DNA of 64,000 bases from Flabesymbios commensalis (lineage: Eukaryota > Annelida > Polychaeta > Terebellida > Flabelligeridae). A model generated the notes under the pieces. The model was not told where the DNA came from. It saw only the letters and a list, made by a program, of their open reading frames with translations, and ran no database searches. Location: the NCBI GenBank assembly GCA_964017125.1, contig OZ024902.1, positions 35,920,176-35,984,175 of the forward strand, read 5' to 3'. Of this stretch, positions 11,433 through 22,789 are shown piece by piece; the first letter of the stretch is position 1, and every line of letters begins with the position of its first letter. A program made the position numbers and the translations under genes.

Positions 11433-12865
11433 CACCAATACTGTATTTGATCTCCCAGTCACAAGGATTTATGGTCACCACTTCATCCAGGTGTCTCAGA
11501 TCTCCTTTATTTCCTGTAAAATACAGGAATTTGATTGATCCTCCTACACTTCACTAATTTTTCCTATAGCAGTCTGGCTATGGAAACATCAAACGTATGT
11601 GATGTGGTCTGGCGGGTTTTGAAATTTTATGACGTTTAATTAGTGCTACTGTTCGGAAGTCCGAGCTGGACTCGGACCTAGACTGCAAGGTTATTAATGT
11701 GAGGGGATCGGACCTAGACTGCTATGAGATATTTTGCCAGAATTTTTACCATCATCATCTGTAAAATTCATCATGTGAAATGTCGAGGCATAGCTTATTA
11801 TGTATGTTTTTCAAATGCACATTTTTGAATTGAACAAGATTTTCTTTCTATTATTCCAAACAAATTATAATAGCCCTAGCCCATGCAATTCGTGTGTTTT
11901 GCAATGACCACATCAAATTAAAATATATATATATTTACTCCTATAATTCTTTTATAAATCAGTATATTTAACCAAACAATAAATTCCTATATTTAACCAA
12001 ACATTCCTATATTTCTTAAACTATTTTGTTTGAAAGTCTCTGGGACCTTTATGTAACAAGTAATCAGTGCCAAATACATCACCTCAGCAGCTATTTACAT
12101 CTTGAATAAGGAGACATATGTTATTTACTTATTTACTACTTATTTACTATTTACACTGGATAAAAAAAATATCCTGAAATGAGGATGACCTATTACTGTT
12201 TAAAACTGGTTACATTGTCATTGATATTGGCACACATTGACCCTCCTCCATAATGGTGTCCTCACAACCAGACATGCATAATATTATTATTCACGTATCC
12301 CATTGAGGGATCTCTCAGTTCATATTGGAACATATTGAACACTTGTTATGTTATGCACGTGTTGTCTGCCAGTTAATATAGCTGGGAGATATAGATTATA
12401 TGCTGGAAATAATCGTTAAACGAAATATATGATCATTCAACATTTTTATTTTTTTTAATTTCAGTAATTGTGCTTCTCAATATATTATATTCTGATCGAT
12501 AGTGGCTAATTATTTTATTATTGTGCCAAAATACTTATAGCGTGGTCAAGTATTATCTTGCAAATTGAACTATCGCTCCATGTTTAGGTTTACATGCATT
12601 TGGATAACAATTAAATTAGCGGATGGGGATTTTTATTAGATGATTTCTCAAGATACGAGGTGGGGGTATTTAAGATACTGTAAGAAACCACCAACATGTT
12701 TATAATGGTTACAATTGAGAATCAATAATGTTGGGTTAATGTTTCCGCCACTTCCCAACATTGGAATTAAATGCCTCATGATGTTCCACTAGATCCAGTG
12801 TATGGTCATCTCCTCAGCAGTTATACCGTCTTTCATTGAGGCCAACCGACCATCATTGCATTTAG
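11433..12865. other. Calpain 3' UTR and intergenic DNA
   Basis: Probable 3' UTR followed by AT-rich sequence with no coding signal. At 12,710-12,790 there is a weak relic of the palindromic MITE family (TTGGGTTAATGTTTCCGCC). Nothing else was recognised. Confidence 0.4.
11978..11983 (+). promoter_or_regulatory. Candidate polyadenylation signal AATAAA for the calpain-like gene
   Basis: First AATAAA I found after the stop codon at 11,432. It would give a 3' UTR of about 570 bases. It is position-based only, in AT-rich DNA. Confidence 0.35.
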
Positions 12866-12978
12866 CCCTTTCAGCGCGGGGACCGTCTTTATACGTCAGA
12901 ATCTGACGTCTGTATACGTCAGAATCTGACGTCTGTAGACGTCAGATTCTGACGTATAAAGACGGTTGCCGCACTAGC
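12866..12978. mobile_element. Palindromic element with CGTCAGA/TCTGACG repeats
   Basis: Near-perfect inverted repeat: the left arm runs GCGCGGGGACCGTCTTTATA then CGTCAGAATCTGACGTCTGT, repeated once. The right arm mirrors it, ending TATAAAGACGGTTGCCGC. Related elements occur at 57.34-57.43 kb and 59.1-59.35 kb. It has no coding capacity. Confidence 0.6.
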
Positions 12979-13084
12979 CGTAAATCCATAACATAGGTAC
13001 TCAAAGGAATCAGAAAGAGCTAACTAAGACATTTGTGGTGAATTCGAATTAAAAAAAACCCCTTTGGTTATTATAGTATATACA

Positions 13085-13180
13085 AAGATATTTCAGCGTT
13101 GTAAGGGTTGAACAATGTTGGCTTAATGTTGGGGAAATACAGTAGACCAATATTAATCATACCGGCTATAGGGCCTAGTG
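13085..13180. repeat. Degenerate copy of the short palindromic MITE
   Basis: CAGCGTTGTAAGGGTTGAAC and AATGTTGGCTTAATGTTGGG match half of the family consensus; the right half is eroded. Confidence 0.35.
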
Positions 13181-13286
13181 CAGCATACATAATTATGGTG
13201 TGCTCTGATGAGTGAATGGAACCCAAATTATGACACAAAAATTCCAGATTTATCATTATTAATTACTACTGTGTTGGAGATATATC

Positions 13287-13330
13287 CCAGTAAACATGAG
13301 ACGTTGGGCCAGCGTCTCATGTTTCCTGAG
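13287..13330. mobile_element. Minimal foldback of the short palindromic MITE
   Basis: CCCAGTAAACATGAGACGTT is followed at once by GGGCCAGCGTCTCATGTTTC. The two family ends are almost joined, making a hairpin of about 40 bp with no interior. Confidence 0.55.
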
Positions 13331-13639
13331 ATATTAGGTGTCCGGAAATAGCCATTTGACTGGTGTGAACATTTAACCCCTTTATTATATTATAGCTTAT
13401 CCCTGCTTAAAATGTATGGATACATAATAGGCCTACACGTTTTATAAAAGAAATAAGTGGTTGATACAAGTGTAAAAACTTGCGTTATAATATTAGATTA
13501 ACCAAGTGTTTATCATTCCATTTACATATATAACTTAATTATCAATTTTTAACTCATCTAAGTTATTTGTTTAATTGAGTACAGCAAAGATTTGTTCTCA
13601 TTTGGCAGAGAATTTTAAAATATGAAATTAATGATCATT

Positions 13640-13825
13640 GTTAAAGGAGTAGTCCACTGTGTACCTATAGTGAGACAAATTTGCGTATGAATGAACTAAA
13701 GCTTTGAGCTATTAAAATAACATTCAAAGCTTAATATTTTTATTAAACACTAGATTATTACCTAAATATTATATCGTATGTATCGTATTGAACACTACGC
13801 ACTATAGGTGCACTCTGTTTTTTTC
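13640..13825. repeat. Imperfect inverted-repeat element
   Basis: GTCCACTGTGTACCTATAGT at the left is mirrored by ACTATAGGTGCACTCTG at the right, about 140 bp apart. It is probably a small MITE beginning TTAAAGGAGTAGTCCACT. Confidence 0.35.
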
Positions 13826-13984
13826 TTCAAACAGCACAAAAAATGTCAAATATTTTGACTAGTTTATATTTAAATACACTACACTTTTGTACTTTTAAGA
13901 AAAAAAATATTATAATATATTTTTGTTACTAAACATCCTCCAGCTTTGTTTTCTGTTTCTTTTTTCTTTATTTCTGTATATTTG

Positions 13985-14325
13985 TGATAATAATAATGTG
14001 AGTATTTATATGGCGCACAGTCATATCCAGCCTAGGGCTGCTCATGGCGCTTTACATCATATTATATCTGGTCACTGGACCTTTTCATTCATGTACCATT
14101 CCAGCTCCCCGGGGATAATACAGCACTGCAACCATGTGGCGCTAGTAACTTGTCGTAGAACACTTGCCATTTCTGTCCCATAAGGTAGCCTACTTATTTA
14201 CACCTGAGTGAAGGGAAGCACTTGAGGGTAAAGTGTCATGCCTAAGAGCACAGCATCGATACAACAATTTCCTGTCGTTGAGGGGGAGAAAACATGATAA
14301 CTCTCTGAAAATTTAGCACCCGGCG
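13985..14325 (-). mobile_element. tRNA-derived SINE, 5'-truncated copy
   Basis: Same family as 52.6-53.0 kb: GGTCACTGGACC, TTCATTCATG, CATTCCAGCTCC, GCACTGCAACCATG and CACTTGAGGGTAAAGTG align in order. The tRNA-like head that would lie at the right end is missing. The 3' end (left) finishes in a short (TAA)n tail at 13,988-13,997. Confidence 0.65.
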
Positions 14326-14795
14326 ATCATTAAACAGCCAGCGGCTAATTGGTTTTGCATACTAGCTATTTGGTCAACAATAGCTGTACAATAGGTATTC
14401 TAGGGAAATTACTGTATTCAACATCCTATTTTTATTTCCTGTAAAATTCGAGGGCATTATAGTTTCTTCGTCAGTTTTCAGCCGAATAGACTAGATTATT
14501 GCTTAAATCAAATTTCGATCTTAGTTGGCCCGAAAATACAAATTTAGCTTTTAGCTGGTCTAAGCAAATGCTTGCTAACGCGACCCTGCTGGTTCACAAG
14601 AACCCTTCGGCACCATTGAACATCACGTGTGACATCACGTGATTTCGCTATCGGGGGCGTATCGCAACAGAACGTGGATAACATTTGGCAACCCTTATCA
14701 TTCCTTATCCTTCGTAGTATTTAGAAAACAGATAACAATTATGGTGACACAGGGAAAATTTGTTTTAATACATATTAAGGTTCGAATTATTATTA

Positions 14796-14801
14796 TTTAT
14801 T
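14796..14801 (-). promoter_or_regulatory. Candidate polyadenylation signal for RAMAC
   Basis: TTTATT on the plus strand is AATAAA on the minus strand, about 180 bases past the RAMAC stop codon. Confidence 0.45.
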
Positions 14802-14978
14802 TGAAAAAATATTGTCTCAAATATTAATCAGTGTCATGATGAATAGATCTGAAATTATTTTTTTATAAGAATCTGTATTCTGATCAATATTTACAAATAG
14901 GTCAACGATTTATCAATGAGTTTAACAATATATTAGTATCGCCTATGTGGAGGGTGAAATTATAATCTTTTTCTCCGA

Positions 14979-15246
14979 TCATCTTCTTTCATATCGGTCG
15001 TATCTATCATAGTCTACTCCACTACGTCTTTGTCCATTTCCTCTAGATGAATAACCACTTCCATATTGTGTACCTCTTGAGTGATCATCATACGTCCCTC
15101 TGTAATTATCACGTGGTCTATTTTGATAGGGTTGATATCGGTCATCTCTGTGTCTTTGATGACGGTACGAGTTATCTTGACCGCCACCACCATAGTTTCC
15201 TCTGCTATGCCCACTATGTGACCGCTCTCCACCGTCCCGATTTTGA
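14979..15246 (-). CDS. RAMAC: RAMAC coding exon 2 (terminal)
   Basis: Acceptor TCATTTTTCAG; 88 residues rich in Arg, Gly, Asp and Tyr, stop TGA at 14,981-14,979. Low complexity explains the open frames on all strands here; only this one joins exon 1. Confidence 0.8.
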
Positions 15247-18200
15247 CTGAAAAATGAATACACTCATTGAGTACAATTATTGTACAAAAAATTCTAAACA
15301 TATTTACACTTCCATTATGAATGTGATCTACAGGTATCAGGTTCAGGTACAAATACGTGACCCCAACCCTGGCCGTGCTCTCCTCGCGTATGATAGTCCC
15401 CAGAGTAACAATATATAGTTGAGGGTAACTTCATTCATCCAACGCGGGAGACCTGATGGCAAAAAATCTATTGCCGGTAGTTTAAGCCCTACCACAGTCA
15501 GCCCATTGCAGGAGCTGCATTGGCACCGCTGATTGTTGAGCAGAGGAGCTAGGGTATGGCACTGGCAATCCGCCTGAAGATCATAGCCAGGCACGTGGAA
15601 GCTGCAGCCTTCCTTGAATGTTCGCTGTAAACTAGTGCTTCCATACCATGCCGTACATAATGCAACTGCCGGAAAAGATCTCTAATTACCTGTCCCATTT
15701 GGGGCGAAAAATACTACTACCATCAACCATCTTAGAACCCCCACACCCATTCCCGTAACAGTGACCCCCGACATGTCTTCTACGAAGCTTCTTGGTGTCA
15801 CCATCCAATGTATTTTATATCTGTGTTGATACGTGCAGACATTGGACCTAATAAAAGTGTTATTGCACATTTATTAGGCCCATCTTGGAATATGCTTCCC
15901 CTGTGTGGCACCCTGTTCTGACATACCATCAGTCAGACATGCTAGAACGAGCCCAAAAACAAGTAATGCGCACTAGTTACAGGGAAACAGTGGACTATTA
16001 ACCTTGAAGGAAAGACACAAAGAACTTTGCCCAGGGCCTCATACATTTTATTCTTAGTCATATTATATTTCATTAGTAATTTATTGACTAAAAAAATATT
16101 TGTATTAAATAATTAATATTTATTCATTAAAAATATGTAACCAGCTACTGATCTGAAATTTTATTTTTATTTTAATGCTTTTAAGCATTTTCATAGGATG
16201 ACCACATACTGGTCTAGTTGCCATATTCCATACAACGCAAATTTATGTATTAGATCTCATTTGCTTCCCATGAGATGTCATGCCTGAAGAACAGCTTGTC
16301 ATAAACATGATACTACATAGGCTACAATTTTGAATCGTGGGAGCAGCTATCGATTGTATTACACCACCACAAATGCTGATCAACATTTACAAAGACTATG
16401 TCACTAATCACATTAATGGAGATACAAGCTACAGGTACTCAGTCTCTTTCCCAAGGTACATGTGCATACAATTAATATAGCCTGGGTACTTTGTATCTAT
16501 GTTCAACACTGCATTTCACAGTAAAATTAATGAATTACAAATGTATGAGAATCAACACCACATGGGTTAGAGCCAGAGTTGGACAGCATACTAAAAAGCT
16601 GTGTTTTTGAATGCTGGTAGCTATTGTATGCAGCGATCAACAATTTCACAAAAATAATAAAATTCACCTGTAAAGACTGACATTTAAATCCCCCGTCAAG
16701 GCATTATTCCAATAAGATGTATATCTTCTATGATAAAGTAATATACAAACAACGCCTTAATTCAATATGCAATTGATTTGTTGCGCAAGTAGAATTCGAA
16801 GCACAGCTTATAGAATGGCAATGAATACAGACTGTATTGTGTAGGCCTACGAAATCTGTTGTTACAGACCAACACCCCACTGCCTCCCTCATGTTTAGAG
16901 GACAGTATGATGGACACTGGTGCATATTCACAATCAGGATATATCGACATCCTGTCAGGTAATGGATTATGGGCATGCCTAGAGTAGGGGGGCGGGTATA
17001 CCCCTAGTCAAGACTTTTTTTGTCCAAGGGATCTACCCCAGACATGCCCAGACGGCTTCAGACTTTGCTCAGGGTTTCGCTGTGCAATATAATACCGGTA
17101 CTGAAAAACTGAGTCCTTTCGCTCAGCTCAGCTTCGGCCCGGATATGTGTTTTATACTTCTCCTGACAGACAAACCTTACCATCTGCAATCCAGGAAATA
17201 GATGAAGGGTGGGTCACCATGCATAATACCTCCCGACACCTGGGTACTAAATAAGTCAACACTCTTTACCTCGCCGATGTTCCCCCTCACTAGCCTAGCA
17301 GTACCTATTGGGGTATATTTAAGGCCCCTCTGCATTCAAGATGTCAATATATTGTTTGTTATCGTACATTGCTGCCTTTTAGCAGCTGCCAGAATCAGCA
17401 AAATTGAATTAGGAACAAGACTACATAAGTCCAGGAGCTCCCGCTCCGAATTAGAATTTGATTTAAGCAATTTTGTGTAGTGTTATTAATGTAGTCCTAG
17501 GTTTGGTCAAAAATCAAGACGCTAGGTGATGGTCTAGCCATCTAGCACGGTTTACCAAATATCGCCCATGTGAAAGTGAATAATGGCCGATAGGAGGCCA
17601 TTTTGAATTTGATCAAGCCAAAATTTTTCAAGATGCATCCTCTCCTGAAATCTCACATTTTGTTTTATAGTAATGGTCTGGCCATCTAGTACGGTTACCA
17701 AAATACGGCTATGTGAAAGTAAATAATGGCCGATAGGCGGCCATTTTGAATTTGATCGAGTCAATTTTTTTCAAGATGCATCTTTTCTTGTAATCTCACA
17801 TTTTGTTTTATAGTAATGGTCCAGCTATCTAACACGGTTTACCAAATATCAGCAATATGAAAGTAAAAAGTGGCCGATAGGCGGCCATTTTGAATTCGAT
17901 TGAGTCAAAAAAATTTTAAAAGGCATCCTCTTCCGAAACGTCACATTCTGTTTTATAGTAATGGTCTAGCTATCTAGCACAGTTTACCTGATATCAGGCC
18001 TATCGAGGTAAATAATGCTGATCGTCGGCCATTTTGAATTCGTAAGTTAAAAATTTTCAGGGTGCATCCTCCCCCGAAAACTCACATTTTGTTTTATAGT
18101 AATCAGGTAATGGTCTAGCCATCTAGCACGGTTTACCAAATATCAGCCATGTGAAAATGAATAATGGCCGAAAAGGCGGCCATTTTGAATTTGATCAAGT

Positions 18201-20709
18201 CCAATTTTTTCAAGATGCATCCTCATCTGAAATCTCACATTTCGTTTTATAGTAATGGTCCAGCCATCTAGCACGGTTGACCAAATATCGGCCATGTGAA
18301 AGTGAATAATAGCTGATAAGCGGCCATTTTGAATTTTATCGAGTCGAATTTTTTCAAGATGCATCCTCTCCTGAAATCACACATTTTGTTTTATAGTAAT
18401 GGTTCAGCTATCTAGCACGGTTTACCAAATAAAGGCCATGTGAAAGTGAATAATGGCCGATTGGCGGCCATTTTGAACTTGGACGAGTTGATTTTTTTCA
18501 AAATGCATCTTCTCCTGAAACCTTACAATTTGTTTTATAGTAATGGTGTAGATATCTTGAGCGGTTTTCATGATATTCCACAATATCAGGCCTGTCGAGG
18601 TGAATAATGGCCGATAGGCGGCCATTTTGAATTTTATCAACTTGAAATTTTTCAAGATGCATCCTCTCTTGAAACCTTACAATTTATTTGATATTAATGG
18701 TGTAGCTATCTTGAGCGGTTTTCATGATCTTCCACAATATCGGGCCTGTCGAGGTGAATAATGGCCGATAGGCGGCCATTTTTAATTTTATCGACTTGAA
18801 ATTTTTCAAGATGCATCCTCTCCTGAAACCTCACAATTTGTTTTATAGTAATGGTGTAGATATCTTGAGCGGTTTTCATGATATTCCGCAAAATCTTTCA
18901 GTCGGATTTACCGCTGTTATAAATTAGGTCAAAGTGCTGGGTCAACTTCAAGGTCAAGGTCCAAAAACCTGAAAAGGCACAACTAGGGACCTTAGAGAAC
19001 ATGTATGTGCAATATGACTGTCATCGGCCCAGTACTTTTCGAGATCTGCTCCGGAAACGAAGTGCGCGTCAAAACGTCTAAATTGGTCATAGTTCTGAAC
19101 CAGAAGTAGGTCAAAGTTCAAATACCCCAAAAGGCACAACTAGACCCCCTGGGGGTGTTGAGTGTAAAATTTGAAGACAATCAGGCAAGTACTTTCAGAG
19201 ATAGGCTCCGGAAACGAATTGTTTACGGATGGCCCAACGGCCCAACGCCGTAACATCATCATTTTCTCCTCTGCGACCTCGCGTATTGAATTCAGATTAA
19301 AAATATTTTAACCTGTCCATTATTCACCTGGAAGTAACCCACATACCAAAAATTGTTATCCTAGCTTATTTTCTTACATACAAAGTTATAGGCAAAAGAA
19401 GAGGCAAAAAAAACGGAGGCGGAATCCATAGCTCCCTCCGTCTCACCTACGGTGACGGCGGGAGCTAAAAATAATGTTATCCATTTTTTCATTAGGAAAT
19501 AAATAAAAAGATTTTAGGACAACATTATTACATATTTAGGTTATCTAATCCACACAAATTTTGAGTTGTCAGCAAAATAACAGAAAAAAAGTGTGTGCTT
19601 GTAAATATGCTTTATTGAACAAAAGAAATATTGTAATTCAATATAATACACCTAAATACAACATCAACATTGTTCATGTTGAATTTCAAAACGAACAACC
19701 TTTTGATGAAATTAGGTTGTAGGTAGCCGATTTAGGTCGTCCCGGAAACACAGAGAAGCTTTTTTTCGGTCCCTGGTATTGAGCTAGTGTAGGACTATGT
19801 ATGCCTTTGTTGCTAATTTAAGCTATGTGTTTATATATTAGTGGGATGCACAGATAAACTACCAGGATTGTTCACTGACCATCATCGGTCGCGAGAGACG
19901 GGAGGGTTTCATTTACATCTAACTATAAAACCAAAGGTAGTTGTTTTCCAAAAAATCGACTTTAAAGTATAGGCGCTGTCAAACAACGATGTAATTCTGC
20001 GGTGAAAAATTGATAGCAGTCAAGAAGTTCACAGTGATTTTTTACACATACATGCCTATACTTTTATTCCATTCTCTCAACTGTCTGAAAAATAAAATAA
20101 AACGCTGGGGTGCTGACCAGCGATACGACAATGACCTGTACGGCTCCTACGCCCTTGATCTCATTACCTACATTGTATTTTTTCCCAGCTACATACAGGG
20201 CATTTTATATCTACCTACATTGTATTTTCCCCAGCTATATAAAGGGCATATTATATCTAGAAACAACAGTTTTATTACTTTCATTAAACAATATTTAAAC
20301 ATCATAAAATTACTATTTATTGTATACTTCGTCAACTGGGTAATACCAAGGTGACGATCTGTTAAATTGAACTTACTTTTGCCAATTAGATCTATTGGGT
20401 CGCACATACCAGTTATCCACCAATGGTGGTCTGGCGGCAACTGCACTTTCTGTTTCTTCATAATGTATGTCTTTATCAGTGAAACGGTGACAGAACATGT
20501 CTTCATAATGTCTTAGTTGAGATTGATCTTCTTCGGACACACAGTCACTGGATGTGTTTAAAACGTTAAAAGATTCTGTTTCCTCAGACTTTTCCAATTG
20601 CTCTTCATCTGGTAGTGACAAAATGTGTCCATGAATTAGGTCATTATTGCCATCCTGTATTTTGATAGATTCTTCCTCACCTCCAAGCAAGACATTATCT
20701 GCGGACATT
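14979..20709 (-). CDS. RAMAC: RAMAC: activating subunit of mRNA cap guanine-N7 methyltransferase
   Basis: Two coding exons (20708-20377 and 15246-14979) join in phase across a 5.1-kb intron: AA ends the first and T opens the second, giving Asn. The product has 199 residues. Residues 65-103 (RHYEDMFCHRFTDKDIHYEE, then RPPLVDNWYVRP) match the RNMT-binding segment of human RAMAC (FEEMFASRFTENDKEYQE, then PPIVEEWNSR). The rest is an Arg/Gly/Asn/Tyr-rich tail (NYGGGGQDN, YDRYDRYERR) like the RNA-binding tail of the vertebrate protein. In vertebrates RAMAC binds RNMT in the nucleus and stimulates N7 methylation of the cap. Human RAMAC has 118 residues; here an acidic N-terminal extension of about 64 residues precedes the conserved segment. 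The start ATG at 20,708 follows an acceptor (ATATCCAG) by one base, so an upstream untranslated exon is likely. Confidence 0.85.
15364..15700. repeat. Dispersed repeat, second copy of the 9.25-9.61 kb block
   Basis: Lies in the RAMAC intron just upstream of exon 2. It shares GATAGTCCCCAGAGTAACAA, GAGCTGCATTGGCACC and GCACTGGCAATCCGCC with the first copy. Confidence 0.55.
15705..16050 (+). mobile_element. LINE (non-LTR retrotransposon) relic, 3' part of reverse-transcriptase ORF
   Basis: A plus-strand frame reads LLGVTIQC and, in another register, RPILEYASPVWHPVLTYHQS followed by DMLERAQKQVMRTSYRE. This is the segment after the reverse-transcriptase core in CR1/Jockey-like LINEs (LLGVTID, then RPVLEYACPVWHP, then LE.IQKRALR). 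At least one frame break separates the two pieces, so it is dead. It is inserted antisense to RAMAC inside its intron. Confidence 0.75.
16051..17515. other. RAMAC intron, no further feature recognised
   Basis: Mixed AT-rich sequence. Two overlapping minus-strand frames at 16,728-16,976 have no recognisable domain, and I regard them as chance. Confidence 0.4.
17516..18900. repeat. Tandem satellite, about 144-154 bp unit, nine copies
   Basis: The phrase TAATGGT recurs at 17,671, 17,814, 17,959, 18,108, 18,253, 18,397, 18,541, 18,695 and 18,849. Each unit holds GATAGGCGGCCATTTTGAAT, then TTTTCAAGATGCATCCTCTC, then CACATTTTGTTTTATAG. The unit length steps from about 144 to 154 bp in the last copies. 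Minus-strand frames of 60-77 codons here repeat the same peptide (IQNGRLSAIIHFH) and come from the satellite. Confidence 0.85.
18901..19340. repeat. Single-copy tail attached to the 145-bp satellite
   Basis: The block that begins after the last satellite unit (GTGCAATATGACTGTCATCG, GAGATCTGCTCCGGAAAC, GTCAAAACGTCTAAATTGG) is found again in the same position after the second satellite block, at 41.37-41.78 kb. Satellite plus tail is therefore one composite repeated unit. Confidence 0.65.
19341..20376. other. RAMAC intron, no gene; short duplication at 20,165-20,265
   Basis: CATTGTATTTTTTCCCAGCT and CATTGTATTTTCCCCAGCTA start two imperfect copies of about 50 bp. The hydrophobic 114-codon plus-strand frame over this region has no known domain and overlaps the duplication. 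At 19,405-19,470 there is a small inverted repeat, AGCTCCCTCCGTC and GACGGCGGGAGCT. Confidence 0.4.
20377..20708 (-). CDS. RAMAC: RAMAC coding exon 1
   Basis: Opens MSADNVLLGGEEESIK and ends RSNWQ plus two bases at donor GTAAGT. It carries the acidic extension and the whole RNMT-binding segment. Confidence 0.85.
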
Positions 20710-21049
20710 CTGGATATACAAAAAAACTATTACTAGTAACATTTTCCTATGTTTGCTATCTAGACTGGTCATGGGCAGTTTCCAAATGACAAGTAGAATA
20801 GTTCAGTGTCAAAATTATAAGAGATCATCCCTACACACCCAAAAATTTGGCAAAATTGATACATTCCCCTGTAGTATGCACACAGTAAAACATTTTGGGG
20901 TCAAGAGGTGTTTCAGACTGCAAGGGGGGGGGGGATATCAGCACTTGAGTTAAAAAATGGAAGCATATGATTTATTTTAATAAAAATACAAAATAAACTG
21001 GAAAGGTATATCGACGCAGGCGTCGATGACTATGCCTCCGCTGTAAAGG

Positions 21050-21440
21050 CTATCACCCCCCTTCCTGCCTTACCCTCCCATTAAAAAAAAAAGTATTCCG
21101 AACGGAAATAATTTCTTCTGGCCCCCCTACTTTTTTGTTCAAATTTGTTTTGACCCCCCCCCCCCCCCCCCCGTGGAAAAAAAAATATTCAAATTAACCT
21201 TCACCTCCTCCCCCCCGGCCTGACTATCCCCGTTTGTAAACAAATGTAATCCAGAGAGGCTACTGCGTTAAATGAAAAAAAACCCCTTAAAATAAATATT
21301 TTTTAAAACCCCCCATGTGCCCACCCTGCCTGCATTTTTTTAATTGGCCTGGATCATCCTCCCTTTCTGCCTTACCCTCCCATTTGATAAAAAAGTAATC
21401 CGGACGGAAGTTACAGAAAAAAAATACCGTGCAAGCACTC
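21050..21440. repeat. Degenerate tandem repeat with poly-C, block 1
   Basis: Fragments CTTCCTGCCTTACCCTCCCA, CCCCCTACTTTTTTGTTCAA and GAGAGGCTACTGCGTTAAAT occur twice here and again several times at 22.79-23.47 kb. A long C run lies at about 21,156-21,172. Confidence 0.6.
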
Positions 21441-21789
21441 AAATACCCCTCGGCTAATGCAGTGACTCTATATATGCCATGTTTCAAGGCAATTAATTAA
21501 AGGGATCCCTTGGGATGAGACATTTTCAATGTTGTCAATTTTAACAATTTAATTCATATGAAGCTATATAGCCGACTGATCTTAACTGAAAATACAAAAA
21601 AAATCAAAAAACTATTTTAAAGTACCGAAAAAAAGTGAAATAGTTGTATTTCCAGGTCGTATATTGCCATGTAAACAAAACAAGTCGGCAATATTCAGCA
21701 CTTTACATCACATATTCCCACGTATCAGACGGTAAGATCAGAGCAGTCGCCGCTAATTGGTGTCTAATAGTCAAGACACGAGAGGACAC

Positions 21790-21862
21790 ACCTGCAGCAC
21801 TGATTGTCTACACAACGCTGGGCCGATGCCATCAGCATGTGGCCCAATGCTGTGAAAACATT
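21790..21862. repeat. Degenerate copy of the short palindromic MITE
   Basis: CACAACGCTGGGCCGATGCC and GGCCCAATGCTGTGAAAAC recall the family core and end; the rest is eroded. Confidence 0.3.
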
Positions 21863-22059
21863 TAATCGTCGTTTAGGTATACAAAGAGTTTGTTTGGGTT
21901 ACTTTTGGTTTCATAGAAATGTTGATTAAAAATATTTGTAAAAATATGAAAATTCTGAAAAAAATAAAAACATGATTCGTGGGATACACTACTTCAGTAC
22001 GCAATTAAAAACGAAAATTGATGTCATCTCAAGGGGCTGCTTTAATAATAAGAACGATT

Positions 22060-22620
22060 TATTAAAATTGATAAAACTAAAATGGCCGCCGCAGCCTCGT
22101 TTTCAGTCTCACATGAAAACGGACAATTCTAATAGACTCGCAGACCCCAAAAACCTATATATATACCAGATTTCGAGGGAATTTTGAAAAAAAAGTTTTT
22201 AAAAAAATTAGTCGCAAAGTGGCGGCCATTTTGATTATCATCTCCATACTCATGGGTAACTTCACATAAAAAATTGGAGAGATCCAATAATTATTTTTCA
22301 AGTTATCGCGTTAACAAGGAATTATTAAATTAAAAAATCAAGATGGCCGCCATAGCCTCTTTTTCAGTCGCACACTAAAACGGACAATGCCAATAGACTC
22401 ACAGACCCCGAAAACCTATATATACCAGGTTTCGAAAGAAATCTGAAAAAAAAGTTTTAAAAACTTTTTAATTGCCAGTGGCAGCCATTTTGATTTTCGG
22501 TTGAAAGCTGAAAATCTAATCAGGTCATCTCCATACCCATGGGCAACATCACATAAAAAATTGGAGATATCCAATAATTATTTTTCAAGTTATCGCGTTA
22601 ACAAGATTTTTTTTAAATCT
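22060..22620. repeat. Two tandem copies of a repeat of about 280 bp (AAnATGGCCGCC type)
   Basis: Each copy runs ATGGCCGCC, GCACACTAAAACGGACAAT or its variant, AATAGACTCGCAGACCCC, CTATATATACCAG, AGTGGCGGCCATTTTGAT, and CCAATAATTATTTTTCAAG then TTATCGCGTTAACAAG. Confidence 0.7.
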
Positions 22621-22789
22621 TTGACCTTGACCTTTGACCTTGGGTAAAAAAAGTGCAGGGAGGGGTTGAATGTTTGTATGAATTATGAATTTAATCTGTT
22701 GCACCATGTTGGTGTAGTAGCCAAAAGAGTGTGTGCGACGGCGGCGGAGACGGCGGCGCACGAAGGGGACGACAAAACCCCTTCGGGCC

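Noticed and set aside
15014-15352. 112-codon minus-strand frame overlapping RAMAC exon 2
   Set aside because: It is out of the frame that continues from exon 1 and contains the exon's own acceptor; an out-of-frame shadow of the Arg/Gly-rich tail.
17552-18891. Four minus-strand frames of 60-77 codons repeating IQNGRLSAIIHFH
   Set aside because: They fall on successive units of the 145-bp satellite and share its period; no homology to a protein.
20010-20354. Plus-strand frame of 114 codons, hydrophobic and aromatic
   Set aside because: AT-driven composition, overlaps a short tandem duplication, antisense to the RAMAC intron end, no known domain.
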